Source: Diplolepis rosae (lineage: Eukaryota > Arthropoda > Insecta > Hymenoptera > Diplolepididae). Taken from it: a stretch of 64,000 bases of DNA. A model generated the notes under the pieces. It searched no databases and was not told the DNA's origin. It was given only the letters and a program-made list of their open reading frames with translations. This document shows positions 11,401 through 20,778 of this stretch, piece after piece. Each line of letters starts with the position of its first letter. Positions within the stretch are counted from its first letter, which is position 1. A program made the position numbers and the translations under genes. The DNA is taken from positions 15,438,001 to 15,502,000 of the forward strand of contig JAPYXD010000704.1 in the NCBI GenBank assembly GCA_030998225.1. The letters run 5' to 3'.

Positions 11401-13132
11401 AGTGTTAAATAGCATTTTTAATGTAGATTTGATATTGGATTTCATAAATTGTTTTTCTCGAAAGTCCTAAGCTTGCCACAGCCTAAGGTACTTTAAGCCT
11501 AGGACCATTTTTTCAAATTCTTGCAAAAATTTGTCTATCACTTCGAAATATTTTAAATTTATATTTTCGAATTAAACTAGGGACTGCACGTTGAAATTTG
11601 TTATAAGTTTTGAGGATCTTGAAAATATTTGAAATTACCTGGGGTCTCAGATCTAGGGTTGAAAAAGTGAAATAGCAAAGCGATTCAATTAAATTCAATG
11701 TAAGAAAACTAACAATTTTTTATTCCATTTCCTTTGTAGATGTTTTGAATTTAATTATTTTATTATTATTTATAAATTTTATTATAAAATGTTTTTCTAA
11801 GTTTGTAATGTTAAAGTTGGAGTGTTTTTCAATATTAAAATGTTCAGAATTGACTTATTTTCTAATAATAATAAATATTCATTTTAATTTTGTTTTAATG
11901 TGGAAGCTTTTAAAGTACATTTGTTCAAAAAATTTGAAACTATTTAATTTGTATTAAATACTGATAAGATAATTAATCAATCAAATCTAAAGTTGAACCG
12001 ATTTTAAATTAAAGTTAATAAAATGATTTTTGTAGGTTCTAGATGTTTACGACTGCACTCTGGGTCTCCTTAGAATTGGTCCGTTTAATTATGATCCTTT
12101 GCGAGGAGTCGATCTTTGGCTGGCTCAATCAGACCAATTTATATTACAACACCTATCTACTGCACCTGATGTAGAACTCCCACATTTTGTTTCACAGGTG
12201 AATAAACTAAATCTGCCTTTTTAACTTAAGTAGGTTCAGCCCTGGCTAGGAAGCCCTTGGAAAACTTGATTAATTATTACTTTAAAAACTGTTTGATTTC
12301 TTATTCAATACACACTCTAAGAGGAAAATGTTCATTTCATCAGGGAAAAAATTAAAAATATGAAAATTGCCTTTTTTAATAACAATTACTATAGGTCAAA
12401 GTTCAATGCATTTGTTTGAAGTTTACACCGTCTTAACTTTTTAATTAAGGGCATGTCATTAACATGATTTTATTTATATTTATTATTTTGTAATTTAAGA
12501 ATGAGAAGCACGAAAAGTATTGGATAAAATCACGCCAATGATTCCTTTATTTTCTTTATTCCTTAAATTGGATAATTTTTAGAGAATAAACTAGGAAAAA
12601 ACTGTATTGAACTTTGACCTAGAGTAATTGTTACAAAAAAAGAAATTTTGTATGTTTTAGAATTTTTTACTGGTAAAGCGAATATTTTTCTCTGATATTA
12701 TGTATTGACTAACAGTACTAACATTTTTGAAGTGGTAATTAATTAAGTTTACCACGGGTTTCCTAGGAAATCTCGATCAGATACGTTGCCAGTAGAAAAA
12801 GAATGTTATGGCTGGACTAAAACACATTAACTACCGTAATTTTACTACAAAAATATGTTATTTAATTCAAGTAATTCTGGATCTTGTTATGTCCTCATAT
12901 TTTGAAATCCTCTGATTCTTATAACATTTATTTTATTAATATTTTTCGAACGCATTTCTGAATTTAGAATTCGACTAAAACACTCTTTAAAAAATTTATT
13001 TTTCAGATTCGAGCAACTCTCAAGTATATCCAGGACAATCAATTCCCAGCAGTCACAGTCTTTAGAGATAATAGGCCTCACTATTACCGACGAGACGAAG
13101 CCACCGGTGTCTGGCAGCCAATAAGATATTAA
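2295..13132 (+). CDS. NTAN1: NTAN1-like protein N-terminal asparagine amidohydrolase (six coding exons, 310 aa)
   Basis: NTAN1 deamidates N-terminal asparagine to aspartate, feeding substrates into the Arg/N-degron (N-end rule) pathway. Six exons join in one open frame: 2295-2481, 3239-3304, 9431-9613, 11068-11276, 12036-12197 and 13007-13132. They total 933 nt including TAA, giving 310 aa, which is the usual length of animal NTAN1. Family landmarks seen: VGPVGLLYVQQRE (about residues 42-54), DDMTTC with the conserved catalytic cysteine at residue 76, LVGGYSD, WPVIYGIGLNVKTGEI, GPDQALRSARQLTGG, and PHFVSQIRATLKYI near the C-terminus. All introns are GT-AG and no frame break is visible, so the gene looks functional. 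The start ATG is preceded by a splice-acceptor-like sequence, suggesting a 5' UTR intron. Cytosolic or nuclear location is expected from the family; no signal peptide is seen. Introns 2 and 3 are loaded with transposons. Family assignment is confident; orthology was not tested. Confidence 0.93.
3239..3304 (+). CDS. NTAN1: NTAN1-like coding exon 2 (catalytic cysteine)
   Basis: A 66-bp exon after the acceptor TTCTTTTTCAG and before the donor GGTAAGA. It encodes residues 63-84 with DDMTTC, where the cysteine is residue 76 in the joined protein. The exon is bounded by phase-1 introns, so skipping it would keep the frame but remove the nucleophile. Confidence 0.92.
3422..3530. repeat. Short inverted repeat with CCCGCACTAGCG arms
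   Basis: Arms of about 43 bp (3422-3464 and 3488-3530) are near-perfect reverse complements around an AT-rich loop. The outer right side, running into GCACGCAAAACGAC, recurs in reverse complement at about 41047-41068, so this is a dispersed family rather than a chance hairpin. It lies in NTAN1 intron 2. Confidence 0.7.
3600..3910. repeat. Dispersed foldback repeat, copy 2 (NTAN1 intron 2)
   Basis: The left arm begins GTTCATGTAAGATAAC and the right arm ends in TTTGGTCACGTGAT. The arms are reverse-complementary to blocks of the copy at 1376-1600. It contains the CACGTG core shared by all copies. Confidence 0.65.
4053..5313. mobile_element. Non-autonomous DNA element with ~230-bp terminal inverted repeats
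   Basis: The left arm (4053 to about 4290) and right arm (about 5096-5313) are close reverse complements: CCTTCAAATGCAGTTATT at the left end is mirrored at the right end, followed inward by shared blocks including AGTATTGTATACAATTCTAC-type sequence. The ~800-bp core has no transposase. It carries TGCGTAAAATGCG-type motifs and a GC-rich patch of perfect hairpins (4400-4640). Small arm length differences (the left arm has extra bases near 4165) show independent decay. No target duplication was identified. It sits in NTAN1 intron 2. Confidence 0.75.
4404..4640. repeat. GC-rich hairpin cluster with GAA loops
   Basis: Perfect palindromes stand out in this AT-rich DNA: GTGCCCGGC-GAA-GCCGGGCAC (4410-4430), GGGCT-GCA-AGCCC near 4587-4599 and GGGGGC-GAA-GCCCCC near 4614-4628. 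The arms differ but the GAA loop recurs, as in the cluster at 19490-19850. Function unknown. Confidence 0.7.
5314..6199. other. Intronic stretch, unassigned
   Basis: Between two elements in NTAN1 intron 2. An open frame on the minus strand (5690-6004, 104 codons, rich in Arg and Lys) matches nothing I recognise. It has no visible domain and is probably fortuitous. Confidence 0.3.
6200..6375 (+). pseudogene. Tc1/mariner transposase relic (DD41D-like)
   Basis: A frame across 6274-6373 reads VNKQNCRIWGSGNPNVIIEK followed by PMHPQKV. This is a typical segment between the first and second catalytic aspartates of DD41D-type transposases and resembles NMRYWSATNPNV-type sequence in the element at 21216-22641. 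The rest is lost or shifted in frame. No termini were found. Confidence 0.65.
6511..7143 (-). pseudogene. Mariner (DD34D) transposase, internally deleted, 3' part lost
   Basis: On the minus strand the sequence starts at an ACACAGTGCGACAAATAAG terminus (ending at 7143 next to a TA), then an N-terminus reading MEQRAVIKSHLKLGKNAN with WHKHFLEGRERLEYDNREGRP. It jumps straight to ITFFDSKGIIHRE, then a frameshift to LLHDNAPNHTSL, and 34 residues further LAPCDFSLF, giving the D34D spacing. The segment holding the first catalytic Asp is deleted and the far end is truncated near 6511. Inactive copy. Confidence 0.85.
7146..8062 (+). mobile_element. THAP-domain DNA transposon, internally deleted, TA-flanked
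   Basis: The ends are TAGGGACCGAG (7146) and its reverse complement (ending 8062), each followed outward by TA (7144-7145 and 8063-8064), a 2-bp target duplication. At 7261 an ATG opens a THAP-like zinc-finger start: MGFSCCIVNCKN then KFFRFPTAAHKI and VQWI. At about 7488-7640 a second block reads YFQGYESLQKEEQLLDLAGV and FDFLLERT, like the region before the catalytic core of Harbinger/ISL2EU-related (DDE_Tnp_4) transposases. The catalytic core itself is absent. The left end directly abuts the mariner terminus at 7143. Confidence 0.7.
7261..7402 (+). pseudogene. THAP zinc-finger fragment
   Basis: Cysteine pairs in the MGFSCCIVNCKN start, followed by FFRFP and a conserved tryptophan (VQWI), fit the C2CH THAP DNA-binding domain. 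It probably bound the element's own ends. The frame runs out after IRLILLKQKL, and the downstream transposase block is in a separate frame at 7488-7685. Confidence 0.65.
8505..8615 (+). repeat. Single copy of the 151-bp repeat family
   Basis: CCGCCAAAATATACGAGATA followed by ...GATCTACAA is the same unit seen in tandem at 18885-19420, and in reverse at about 61990-62105. Confidence 0.6.
8990..9065 (-). repeat. tRNA-derived sequence (possible SINE head)
   Basis: The minus strand has a B-box GGTTCGAATCC and an A-box-like TAGTGGTTATGGC at tRNA spacing. The acceptor stem does not pair and the T-stem has a mismatch, so this is a decayed tRNA or SINE head rather than a working gene. Confidence 0.4.
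9431..9613 (+). CDS. NTAN1: NTAN1-like coding exon 3
   Basis: A 183-bp exon after the acceptor AAATTTTTAG and before the donor T|GTAAGTG. It encodes SGAVALAHLDGAG through EGLFYNIM, including the conserved LVGGYSD. It follows a 6.1-kb intron made mostly of repeats. Confidence 0.92.
9720..9915. repeat. Dispersed foldback repeat, copy 3 (NTAN1 intron 3)
   Basis: Same family as 3600-3910: CTCAAACGAAGTTGACAGAC, a TTTTCGAAATTTTCA block, then TTTGGTCACGTGATCTGG. Confidence 0.65.
10030..10270. repeat. Dispersed foldback repeat, copy 4, inverted to copy 3
   Basis: Begins CCAGACCACGTGACCAAATT and continues as the reverse complement of 9720-9915. With copy 3 it makes a ~550-bp imperfect inverted pair in intron 3. 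Confidence 0.65.
10271..11067. other. Rest of NTAN1 intron 3
   Basis: AT-rich, no recognisable element or coding region. It ends with the TTTTTTATAG acceptor of exon 4. Confidence 0.6.
11068..11276 (+). CDS. NTAN1: NTAN1-like coding exon 4
   Basis: A 209-bp exon after the acceptor TTTTTTATAG, ending CAG|GTTTGT. It encodes AFHKQPVEIDL through ARQLTGGQQ, with the family signature WPVIYGIGLNVKTGEI. Confidence 0.92.
12036..12197 (+). CDS. NTAN1: NTAN1-like coding exon 5
   Basis: A 162-bp phase-0 exon after the acceptor TTTTTGTAG, ending CAG|GTGAAT. It encodes VLDVYDCTLGLLRIGPF through PHFVSQ, matching the IGP-x-W-block and PHFV region of NTAN1 proteins. Confidence 0.92.
13007..13132 (+). CDS. 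NTAN1: NTAN1-like coding exon 6 with stop
   Basis: The last exon, after the acceptor TTATTTTTCAG. It encodes IRATLKYIQDN through GVWQPIRY and ends with TAA at 13130-13132. Confidence 0.92.
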   Translation: MRATLKYIQDNQFPAVTVFRDNRPHYYRRDEATGVWQPIRY

Positions 13133-15762
13133 AGACGTTGTCATCCTTGAATTGTTACTAATCTTTTCCTCTCACATGAATATACATGCTTTTTGCGAAT
13201 TTTCCGATGAATCTTCACTAAGCTCAATACAAATTAAAACTTTAAATGGACTTTGTATTTGTAGAACCAAGATAAAAATAACTTTTGTGTATTTTGCCAA
13301 ATCTTAAAGCTGTAATTTAAGTTTCGCTATTTCTAAATCACGGTAAATTCAAAAAAAATATTGAATATGTACTAATTAATGTAACTAGAAACAGTTTTTG
13401 CGAATTGAGACTAAAATCAGGTTTTAAAAGAATAGATATCCTTTTCATTCATTTTTGGAATACTAACACTTTCAGCCATACACTATTTTGAACTTCTCTA
13501 CTCCTTAATTTTACTTTGTAAAAAATTAGCATTTGATTTAATTCGAAAAGCCCGAATTGTCTACTTTTAATTTTATATTATAAGTTTTGAAATAATCTAA
13601 GTTGAAAGTGTTAAAAATGCAAAAATATGATTAAGTTAAGTAATTATAATAAATACTCGTTTGTTCCAGTAGTAATTATTGGAGTATTGAATGAAATCAA
13701 TAGTCCTTATAATAAATTTTGTCGTAACTGAACAATCGACTGTTGAATTTGCACATTCAATTTTTTACCATCATGCGTAAATAAAGAAACGTAAAACCTG
13801 AGGACGCTACATTTTTTAACGTCTAAGTTTCCTTTATCATATCTCGTCTCAGACGGAATTGTAATCGAAAGTTAATGTAATGCGAATATATAAATATTTC
13901 TAATTTTAGTTTTTGGGTGGATTTGGGAAGTTCGCACAACGAATATTCCGCTCTTGCCATATTTAAAAGAATATTAGTTGAGAGTTTATAAAAAAAAGGT
14001 GTGTATGAAAGTACGACAGAAATATTGTAAATAATTTTTAAGGACTGTTAATTGAATTCTAGGATAAGGAGAGGCCCGAGAAATGAAAGGTGCTAATATT
14101 TTGTTAAAGAAGCATTCATTTCTATGATTTCATTGCTTTATTTTCATTTTCATTTGAAACTGTGATGCTTTCTTTCCTTTTCTGAAAGTTACGTATTTCG
14201 ATTTCACGAGATTGGAAATTAATGAAGACTTCAAATTTATCAAATTCGAAATGAAAGGCACTCCATATCCGAGAATTTTCTAAAGAAAGCTCTATGCATA
14301 TATAAAAATTTATGAAAGGGAAAAAAGCGTTTTTAATTTTTTCCATCGTTTTAGTGGTAGTTATTTGTTAAATGAAGCATAAGGTCAATTATAAGGATAA
14401 TTCTTAGAAATTGGAGAGATATATTTTTATTGTAATATGTAATAAACAAAGAAAAAGTGAGAGAATTATCTAGAGCTAACAGGATACTCGTTGCGTTTTT
14501 ATAAGAATATCGACGATGAATATAGTTTGTATTTTTTATGTTGTTACACCTTTCCAAGGTAATTGAAACTGCTTTCTATTTTGCAACTTTTTCTGCGTTT
14601 ATCTTTGTTTTATATCACACGTTTCCTTATGTCTCGTTTCCTTTGTCTCGTTATTAAAATATGATCATATTTCATAATACTATTTGGTGATATATTTATA
14701 CAATAAATAATTATAGATACGAAACTATTCATTTTATTTAGGAGCCCTTTCCAGTGTTATGTATAAATTTTTCACTATTGCCTCGATTTTAAGTTCAAGA
14801 AACAGATATTTTTATTTTTTGTTCAATTGTCTTTAATTTAAAGTTAAAAAGTTCTATAGAATTAGTATTAATTTAGGTAGTTAAATCTTAAAGTATTTAT
14901 ATTAATTTATTAAAATTTAAAGGCGATACATGATTTCTGGGATTTAAAAGAGTATTTGTAGAAAAAATATTCTGATAAATTTACATTAACTATTTTTAGT
15001 TCGAACTTTAACCCTAAAAGTAGTTCTTATCTGAATCTATTAATTTTGTAAAATCTCTTTTTCTAATCTTATAAAATGATAAATACTAATTTCCTGCTAC
15101 TCTATCCTTGGTGACTTTACGTGATTTCTATTTCATGTGCAATAATAATATCACCTGATCAAAATGTAAAGTGAAAAGACTGTAAAACCAAATGAAAAAG
15201 TAAAAATAATAGAAATGTGCAAATGGTAAAAATCAAGTTTCGAATTGAGTGGGTTATAAAGGTGCAGGATATAACTATATTCTGTGTCACTATTATTCGT
15301 GCATCCGGTCTATGGTGGATACGAGATTACTGTATAATTTCAAAGTTCTTATGCACTGGCCTGAATAATCAAATCCAAGTTGAACGGCTTGTTACCACGA
15401 ACGTATGGCACACATGGTCGACGGTTCTGATAACGTAACAAAAGCAGATGTCATAAATCGGCTCTTGGAAACACCAACTACTGATCCTTGATCCCTATTG
15501 AAAATCCCTACATAAGTAGATAGAAACCTACATCGGAACTCGTAAAAAAACCCTTATAGACTCATATATAGGATTTTTCACAATTTAAGTACAATAGTAT
15601 AAGACAATAAGACATGAATACACATAAGAACACATTAAGGTACTCGTATGAGATCCTATATGCACAGAGAAAATGGATTTTTAGGATAAATATCTTAGAT
15701 ACTTGATACAGAGACAATTATCTAGATAGTTAACTGTAACACTTAGAGTCGATTCCACATAC
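13133..15762. other. NTAN1 3' UTR and downstream intergenic DNA
   Basis: The first ~650 bp are probably 3' UTR. Beyond that the sequence is AT-rich with only short random frames; I see no gene, RNA or element with defined ends. Confidence 0.5.
13648..13785 (+). promoter_or_regulatory. Candidate polyadenylation signals for the NTAN1-like gene
   Basis: AATAAA hexamers lie at 13648-13653, 13711-13716 and 13780-13785, about 515-650 bp past the stop codon. AT richness makes chance hexamers common, so which one is used cannot be decided from sequence. Confidence 0.4.
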
Positions 15763-15930
15763 GGGGCATTATTTCTCAGCTGCCCCAACATTTTATGTTA
15801 TGTGTTTGAATTGTCTTCATATTTTCAGAATTTGTTTGCCTACTTGATGGAAGTTTACCCTCCAAAGTATAGACATTTGTTACCATCCCTTTCCAAACTA
15901 CAGGGGGTGGAATTTTCACCCATAACGTCC
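15763..15930 (+). repeat. Dispersed 168-bp repeat, + copy
   Basis: GGGGCATTATTTCTCAGCTG through CACCCATAACGTCC is repeated as the reverse complement at 26832-26999 with high identity over all 168 bp. It is part of an interspersed family whose full extent is not visible here. Confidence 0.8.
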
Positions 15931-16790
15931 AAACCAATCCGAATTTGAACTGAATCCAAACTAAGTTTACAATCCTAATGAATCCTAATAAATCCGAACT
16001 CAGGTGAATTCCGATTGAAAACTTGATTTGGTTGCATTCAGATTGGAATCTCTAATGGAATTGGGTTGAATCGGATAAGTTTCAACTGATTTGCTCCGAA
16101 CAAAATTCAAAATGTTTTTCAGATTTGTTTGGAAACATATTTCAGAATGTCTCGGATTCACTCGAATTGAATTCCTTTCCAAAACTTCCATCAGCATCTG
16201 AGATATTAACCCTACTTAAGGTAGTAATGTCGGTACGTAGCTAATCAAATGAGTACTTTGTCTCATTTGCTTCACGTATTATCTAAATTTGTCAACGTCG
16301 CATAAGAAAGCGACTATACATGTGTGTATAGCAGATCACTTCTTACAATATGTGAATGACGCGCGCTTTCACTTATTCTGCGACGTTGCCACATCTATTT
16401 AATCGCCGTCGGTTACTGGAGAAAAATTATATGTTTGCTTACTTAATTGGATTTGGCTACGTTTACACGTATCCAATTGAGATGTTTTAACTTGCAAAAT
16501 GATGCTTATATTGTCAATCAATACACCAGTCATTTTTATTAAAATCTGAACGGTAGTTATGGTAGGATTTGTAAATGAACTCGGTTTCCCATAAGGTTAG
16601 GTGTTAATCGTCTCAAAATGCAATTACTAATTACTCCCCTCCAGTGTACCCTAGGTCCTCAAAAAATTAACTGAGTCATTTCTGACTTAATGTTCATCAG
16701 TGATTTCAATTTTATCAATATCTGAACGGTATTTCCATTTACGACAGTACTACATTTAAAAAACCGTTAGAAACATGGTTGGAGCCGGGT
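15931..16790. other. Intergenic, unassigned
   Basis: No gene. Positions 15935-16190 contain repeated CCGAATT/ATCCGAA-type words (degenerate short repeats). Otherwise nothing is recognised. Confidence 0.4.
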
Positions 16791-16839
16791 AAAACTTCTG
16801 CATGCAATTTCTTCATAAATTAAAACACAGCCCGGAAAA

Positions 16840-17630
16840 ATTTGATGAAACTCCAGACCCTGGGACCAGACTATACTTTTCCGTAAATTTTTGGTGCGTT
16901 GAATCCGAATCCGACTGTAAGTACCTCTTTTACCCTTCAAAACACTTTTTGAATTTTTCATATATCTTTCTGTTTCTTAGAGATATACCTAGTTCAATGA
17001 AGTTGAGTACTTTGCCGTTTTCGCGAATACAAGCTCACAGAAAAAAGTTCGTTCGGAAAGCAGAAGAAATAATGTGCTTCTATGTTTCTTGGGTTTTTAG
17101 AATGAGATCAAACTTCAGACTTGCTCCATCACCTCAGGTTCTTTTAATTTACTAACCTAAAAGTGCAAAATACACCACTTTTTAGGAAATTTAAAAAACC
17201 TGAAGTGATTGAGCAATTCTGAAGTTGGACCTGGATTTAGCAACCCAAGAAACATAGAAGCACATTATTTCTTCTGCTTTCCGAACAAACTTTTTTTCTG
17301 TAAGGTTGTATTCATGAAAACGGCAAATTTCTCAACTTCATTGAACTAGGTATATCTCCAAGAAACAGAACGATATATGAAAAATGCAAAAAGTGGTTTG
17401 AAGGGTAAAAGTGGTACTTTCAGATTTCCGTAACGAGTCTTTATAGAAAAAAAATTAATTCGCGATGTAATTTAACCCCGAATATAGCAAAAAACAGTGT
17501 TTTTTGCACTTTTAGGTTAGGATTTCTCGAAAACCTGACGTGGTGGAGCAATTCTGAGATCGGATTCGGATTCAGCGCTCCAAAAACCTTCGGAAAGGTA
17601 TAGTCTGGTCCCAGTGTCTAAAAAATTTCG
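16840..17630. repeat. Long foldback element centred near 17163
   Basis: Near the centre, CTAACCTAAAAGTGCA lies between arms. Left-arm blocks at 16978-17010 (AGATATACCTAGTTCAATGA), 17040-17095 and 17110-17135 recur inverted at 17335-17365, 17255-17305 and 17195-17220. The outer ends also match: GGGACCAGACTATACTTTTCC at 16861-16881 mirrors GGAAAGGTATAGTCTGGTCCC near 17594-17614. No coding capacity and no clear target duplication. Confidence 0.75.
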
Positions 17631-17640
17631 GCCTGTGAAA

Positions 17641-18548
17641 TCTGTGACCGAAGCCTATTTGCCAGCGAAAAATAAATCTACCAAAAAATCATATTATCTA
17701 ATTTATTCAGATTTTCCAACAATGTAGACAGTAAAGTACACAATTTAATTACCTTTTAACACTTATTACAACATTCTTATTACATTTCATATTACCTTAC
17801 ATTGAAAATAAAATAATTACTAAATTAATAATTACTATTAATTATGAAACAAATTATTAATTACAAAACGATCCTAGGGCAAATGCCTTCGAATATTCTA
17901 TACTAGATCTCATTTGGGTTGGGGGCCGCTTTTACATGGAAACCCGGCTAGGCCCTTTGGTCAAAGTGTATTCTGGGTGTCTAAACGGGCCTACCGTGTT
18001 TCTATCAGGGATCTTTTGAATCGAAAGTGTGGGCATCTAACAGGGTCTGAACGGGTCATAGCGGAGACATAGGTTGACAAATCTGGTCAAGTGCGCTCTG
18101 CGTGTCTAAAAGGGCCTAACGTAACAATGTTTGGTTACGTATAGAACACTGTTATGGACAAACAGAACCCTTTTCAGGGCCGGATACAACCTGCTAACCA
18201 CCTGTTTAAGACCATATACTCAAAAAAATTTCAGGTCCCGCATAAAACCCAGAGAAAACCCTTTAAAGTCCTCCTTAGAACCTGCCTGACACCCATATAG
18301 AACCTGATTGGCGCACAATTTTTTGAACCATTTAGAACCCTTCTTAGGGTCAGGTACAACCTGGTTCCAACCCGTGTTCTATCGGCTCCTAACGGTTTTT
18401 TTAAGCAGGGTATCCTGTACATACATTTTTTACATTCTCATCATGGATGAGAAGGTTTTGGTTTTATGTAAAAAATGACTTTCGAAATTTTAGTCAAATC
18501 TTTACGTTTTGAGACCCCCTCAGTCAGAAAATATGGTTTTTACGAAAG
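17641..18548. other. Intergenic with degenerate GGGTCT/AGAACCC-type words
   Basis: 17930-18420 is GC-richer, with recurring words such as CTAACGGGCCT-like strings and AGAACC(C/T). This suggests an old foldback or degraded repeat. No coding region is recognised. Confidence 0.35.
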
Positions 18549-18549
18549 T

Positions 18550-18571
18550 GTCTGTCTGTCTGTCTGTCTGT
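18550..18571 (+). repeat. (GTCT)n microsatellite
   Basis: About five tandem tetranucleotide units in a row; likely polymorphic in length. Confidence 0.9.
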
Positions 18572-18884
18572 AGGTCGTGTGCGGCATAACTCTCGATAGA
18601 ATTATCAGATTGAATTGAGCTTTGGTACACTTTATCGGAGCTGAAAAAGTAAGGACTAGTTCGTTAACCAGCCACATCCAATCAAAATTGAGGGGTTGAG
18701 CACTACTTTTGTGTTTTTGAAAATAATTTTTTGAAAAAATCAAAAATTTCAATACTGGTTTTAGATAGTGCTCATAAATCTCTAAAAATTATCCTGATAA
18801 CATTTTTTGATTAAATCAAAATTAGAAATGTTACAGCATATTCAAATTCGAAAAAAGTCAATATCAAAATTCCATTTTCCAGTT

Positions 18885-19420
18885 AAATTATACGAGATAC
18901 GAAAAAACGTTATGATACAATATTATTGAATAAATAAAGACCTACAAATTTGAATTGTAACATTTTTTCATAAGATGCATATTTTTCTTTTTAATTAAAA
19001 AAAAAACTATTGAAAATCCAAAATTCAATTTTTTAACAATAATATGTAAAATAAGAAAAAAACGTAAGAATACAAAGTTGTTAGTTTCAAAAAGATCTAC
19101 AAATTTTGTCTCACACAGTTTCTGATAAAAGATATATTTTTCGTTTCAATTCCAAAAAATACGATTAAAATGCAAAAATTCCATTTTTTAGACAAAATAT
19201 GTGAGATACAAAAAAAACGTTTAGATGGAAAATTGTTTGCCTAAATGAGGTCTACAAATTCTCATTAAGACATTTCGGGACAGGATGTATATTTTATGTT
19301 TTGATTTTTAATATTAAAAAATTCGATTTTTTTCACCAAAATATGTGAGATACGAAATAAGCGTTGTTCTGCAAAATCGTTTCCTTAAATAAAGTCTACG
19401 ATTGTTTTTCCTTTTTGAGA
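18885..19420 (+). repeat. Tandem array of ~151-bp degenerate units
   Basis: Four units begin with variants of AAATATGTGAGATACGAAA at about 18885, 19036, 19187 and 19338, each followed by ...AAACGTT... and ...TCTACAAATT. The spacing is constant at ~151 bp while identity between units is modest, so this is an old array. Solitary copies lie at 8505-8615 and 61990-62105. Confidence 0.75.
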
Positions 19421-19487
19421 TAATTGGAAGAAAATAAATTTATCAATAATCATGTAATTTATTAAAAAGTTACAAAAATGCATACAG

Positions 19488-19850
19488 AAATCGAGCGCGA
19501 AGCGCGAGTGTCATGATGAGAATGTGTTCCTTAAGGCCGATAGAGCCTTAAGTAAATTGAATTTCCTGTTTCACTTAAACTGAAAAAGAAACTTAGTGAA
19601 TTTGAGAAAATGACTAATTTACATCATCTTTAATATCATTAAATTGGTTTGAGCTTCAGTATTAAATTATAAGAAATAAACTTAAACGTATGCGAAGAGC
19701 ACAAGACCGAGCGCGAAGCGCGAGGTCCAGAAAGAACGGAGCGCGAAGCGCGACGATCGAATCGCGCGCCCTAGGCGCGCTCAAACTTGCGAGCGAAGCG
19801 AGCTGCGCGCAAAGCACGCAATGAGAATGTGCCCGCAAAGCGGGCAGATT
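19488..19850. repeat. Cluster of GCGC-GAA-GCGC hairpins
   Basis: GAGCGCGAAGCGCGAG occurs at about 19493, 19709 and 19739. Nearby palindromes include TTAAGGC...GCCTTAA (19531-19554), GCGCGCCCTAGGCGCGC (about 19763) and GCCCGCAAAGCGGGC (19831-19845). The region is sharply GC-rich against an AT-rich background. Open frames here are by-products of the palindromes. Confidence 0.75.
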
Positions 19851-19861
19851 TTTTTTATGTG

Positions 19862-20495
19862 TACTACTTAGAAAAATATTGTACAGCACTTTAATTTTGT
19901 TTAAAAATACACAGGAATCTATAAAGAAGTAAAGTAATGCGCAATATTAACCGTGATATCTTGAATCTTGAACTTAAGAATCTATGGTAAAGACATTGAG
20001 GATCAATATCCAAGATACTAAACTTATGAATATCCTAGATAAATAAACAGTAATGTCTAAAATAATAATGTTAAGTATCAAAGATATCAAATTCAAATTT
20101 TAGTGATGTTAAAGCGAAATGTTGTAGATGTTGAAGCTTAATATATAAGATACTCAAAAAAATTTAAAGAGGTTATTAAAGTGGTACTAAAAAATCCTAA
20201 AGACGTCTTAAGGATGTACGCGAGTGTCTCATGACTTAATGTCTTTAAAAGACGACATTTAATGGTCTTGAATGATCTAATTAATTAACTAATTTATTTG
20301 AGGCTTTTCAGATCTTTAAGATGACTTTTTTGAGACGTCCTAGAATATACGCTGAACGATATAGACGCGTGTTTTCTTACTTAATATTTAAAAAAACCTT
20401 TGTCATTTTAGGTTTTAAAGACGACCTTAGGACGTCCAGCAAAAAACTTTCCAAGGACAACCTTAGGATTTGTGAGCACATTCCAGTATACGCAT
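19862..20495. other. Intergenic, unassigned
   Basis: AT-rich. Words around GACGTC and CTTAGGACGTCC recur loosely between 20195 and 20460. No gene. Confidence 0.35.
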
Positions 20496-20499
20496 AAGT

Positions 20500-20640
20500 C
20501 ATAGAGTTGTCCCTAACGGACAAGGTTAAGTGAACAGTCAGGGAATATTCTTACCCTTCTCTGACTGTTCACTGACCATTCTCTGACCTTTCATTATTAT
20601 GGCTAAGAACGGTAAAAGACATTTAAAGCATTGCAATTAT
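20500..20640. repeat. Arm fragment of the 558-bp palindromic MITE family
   Basis: CCCTAACGGAC..., TCTCTGAC/CTGTTCACTGACC runs, then CATTATTATGGCTAAGAACGG and GACATTTAAAGCATTGCAAT parallel the arm of the element at 46483-47040 in the same order, at lower identity. Confidence 0.65.
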
Positions 20641-20778
20641 AATAGTTTAGAGACATGTTTGTATTAATGTCTTTAGTTTTTATCTTGACCTAAAAATTTT
20701 ATTGGAATTCGGTCACTTAGTTTTCATTAAAAATTAATGATAAAGGAACATATTAAAGATTTTGCAAGGCAGTAAATA

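Noticed and set aside
19488..19850. GC-rich hairpin clusters as inserted bacterial (for example endosymbiont) DNA
   Set aside because: No bacterial gene or coding frame accompanies them and they are embedded in insect-type repeats; a composition shift alone is not enough.
19662..19889. Arg/Ala-rich open frame over the GC hairpins
   Set aside because: Produced by GCGC palindromes; composition only, no domain.
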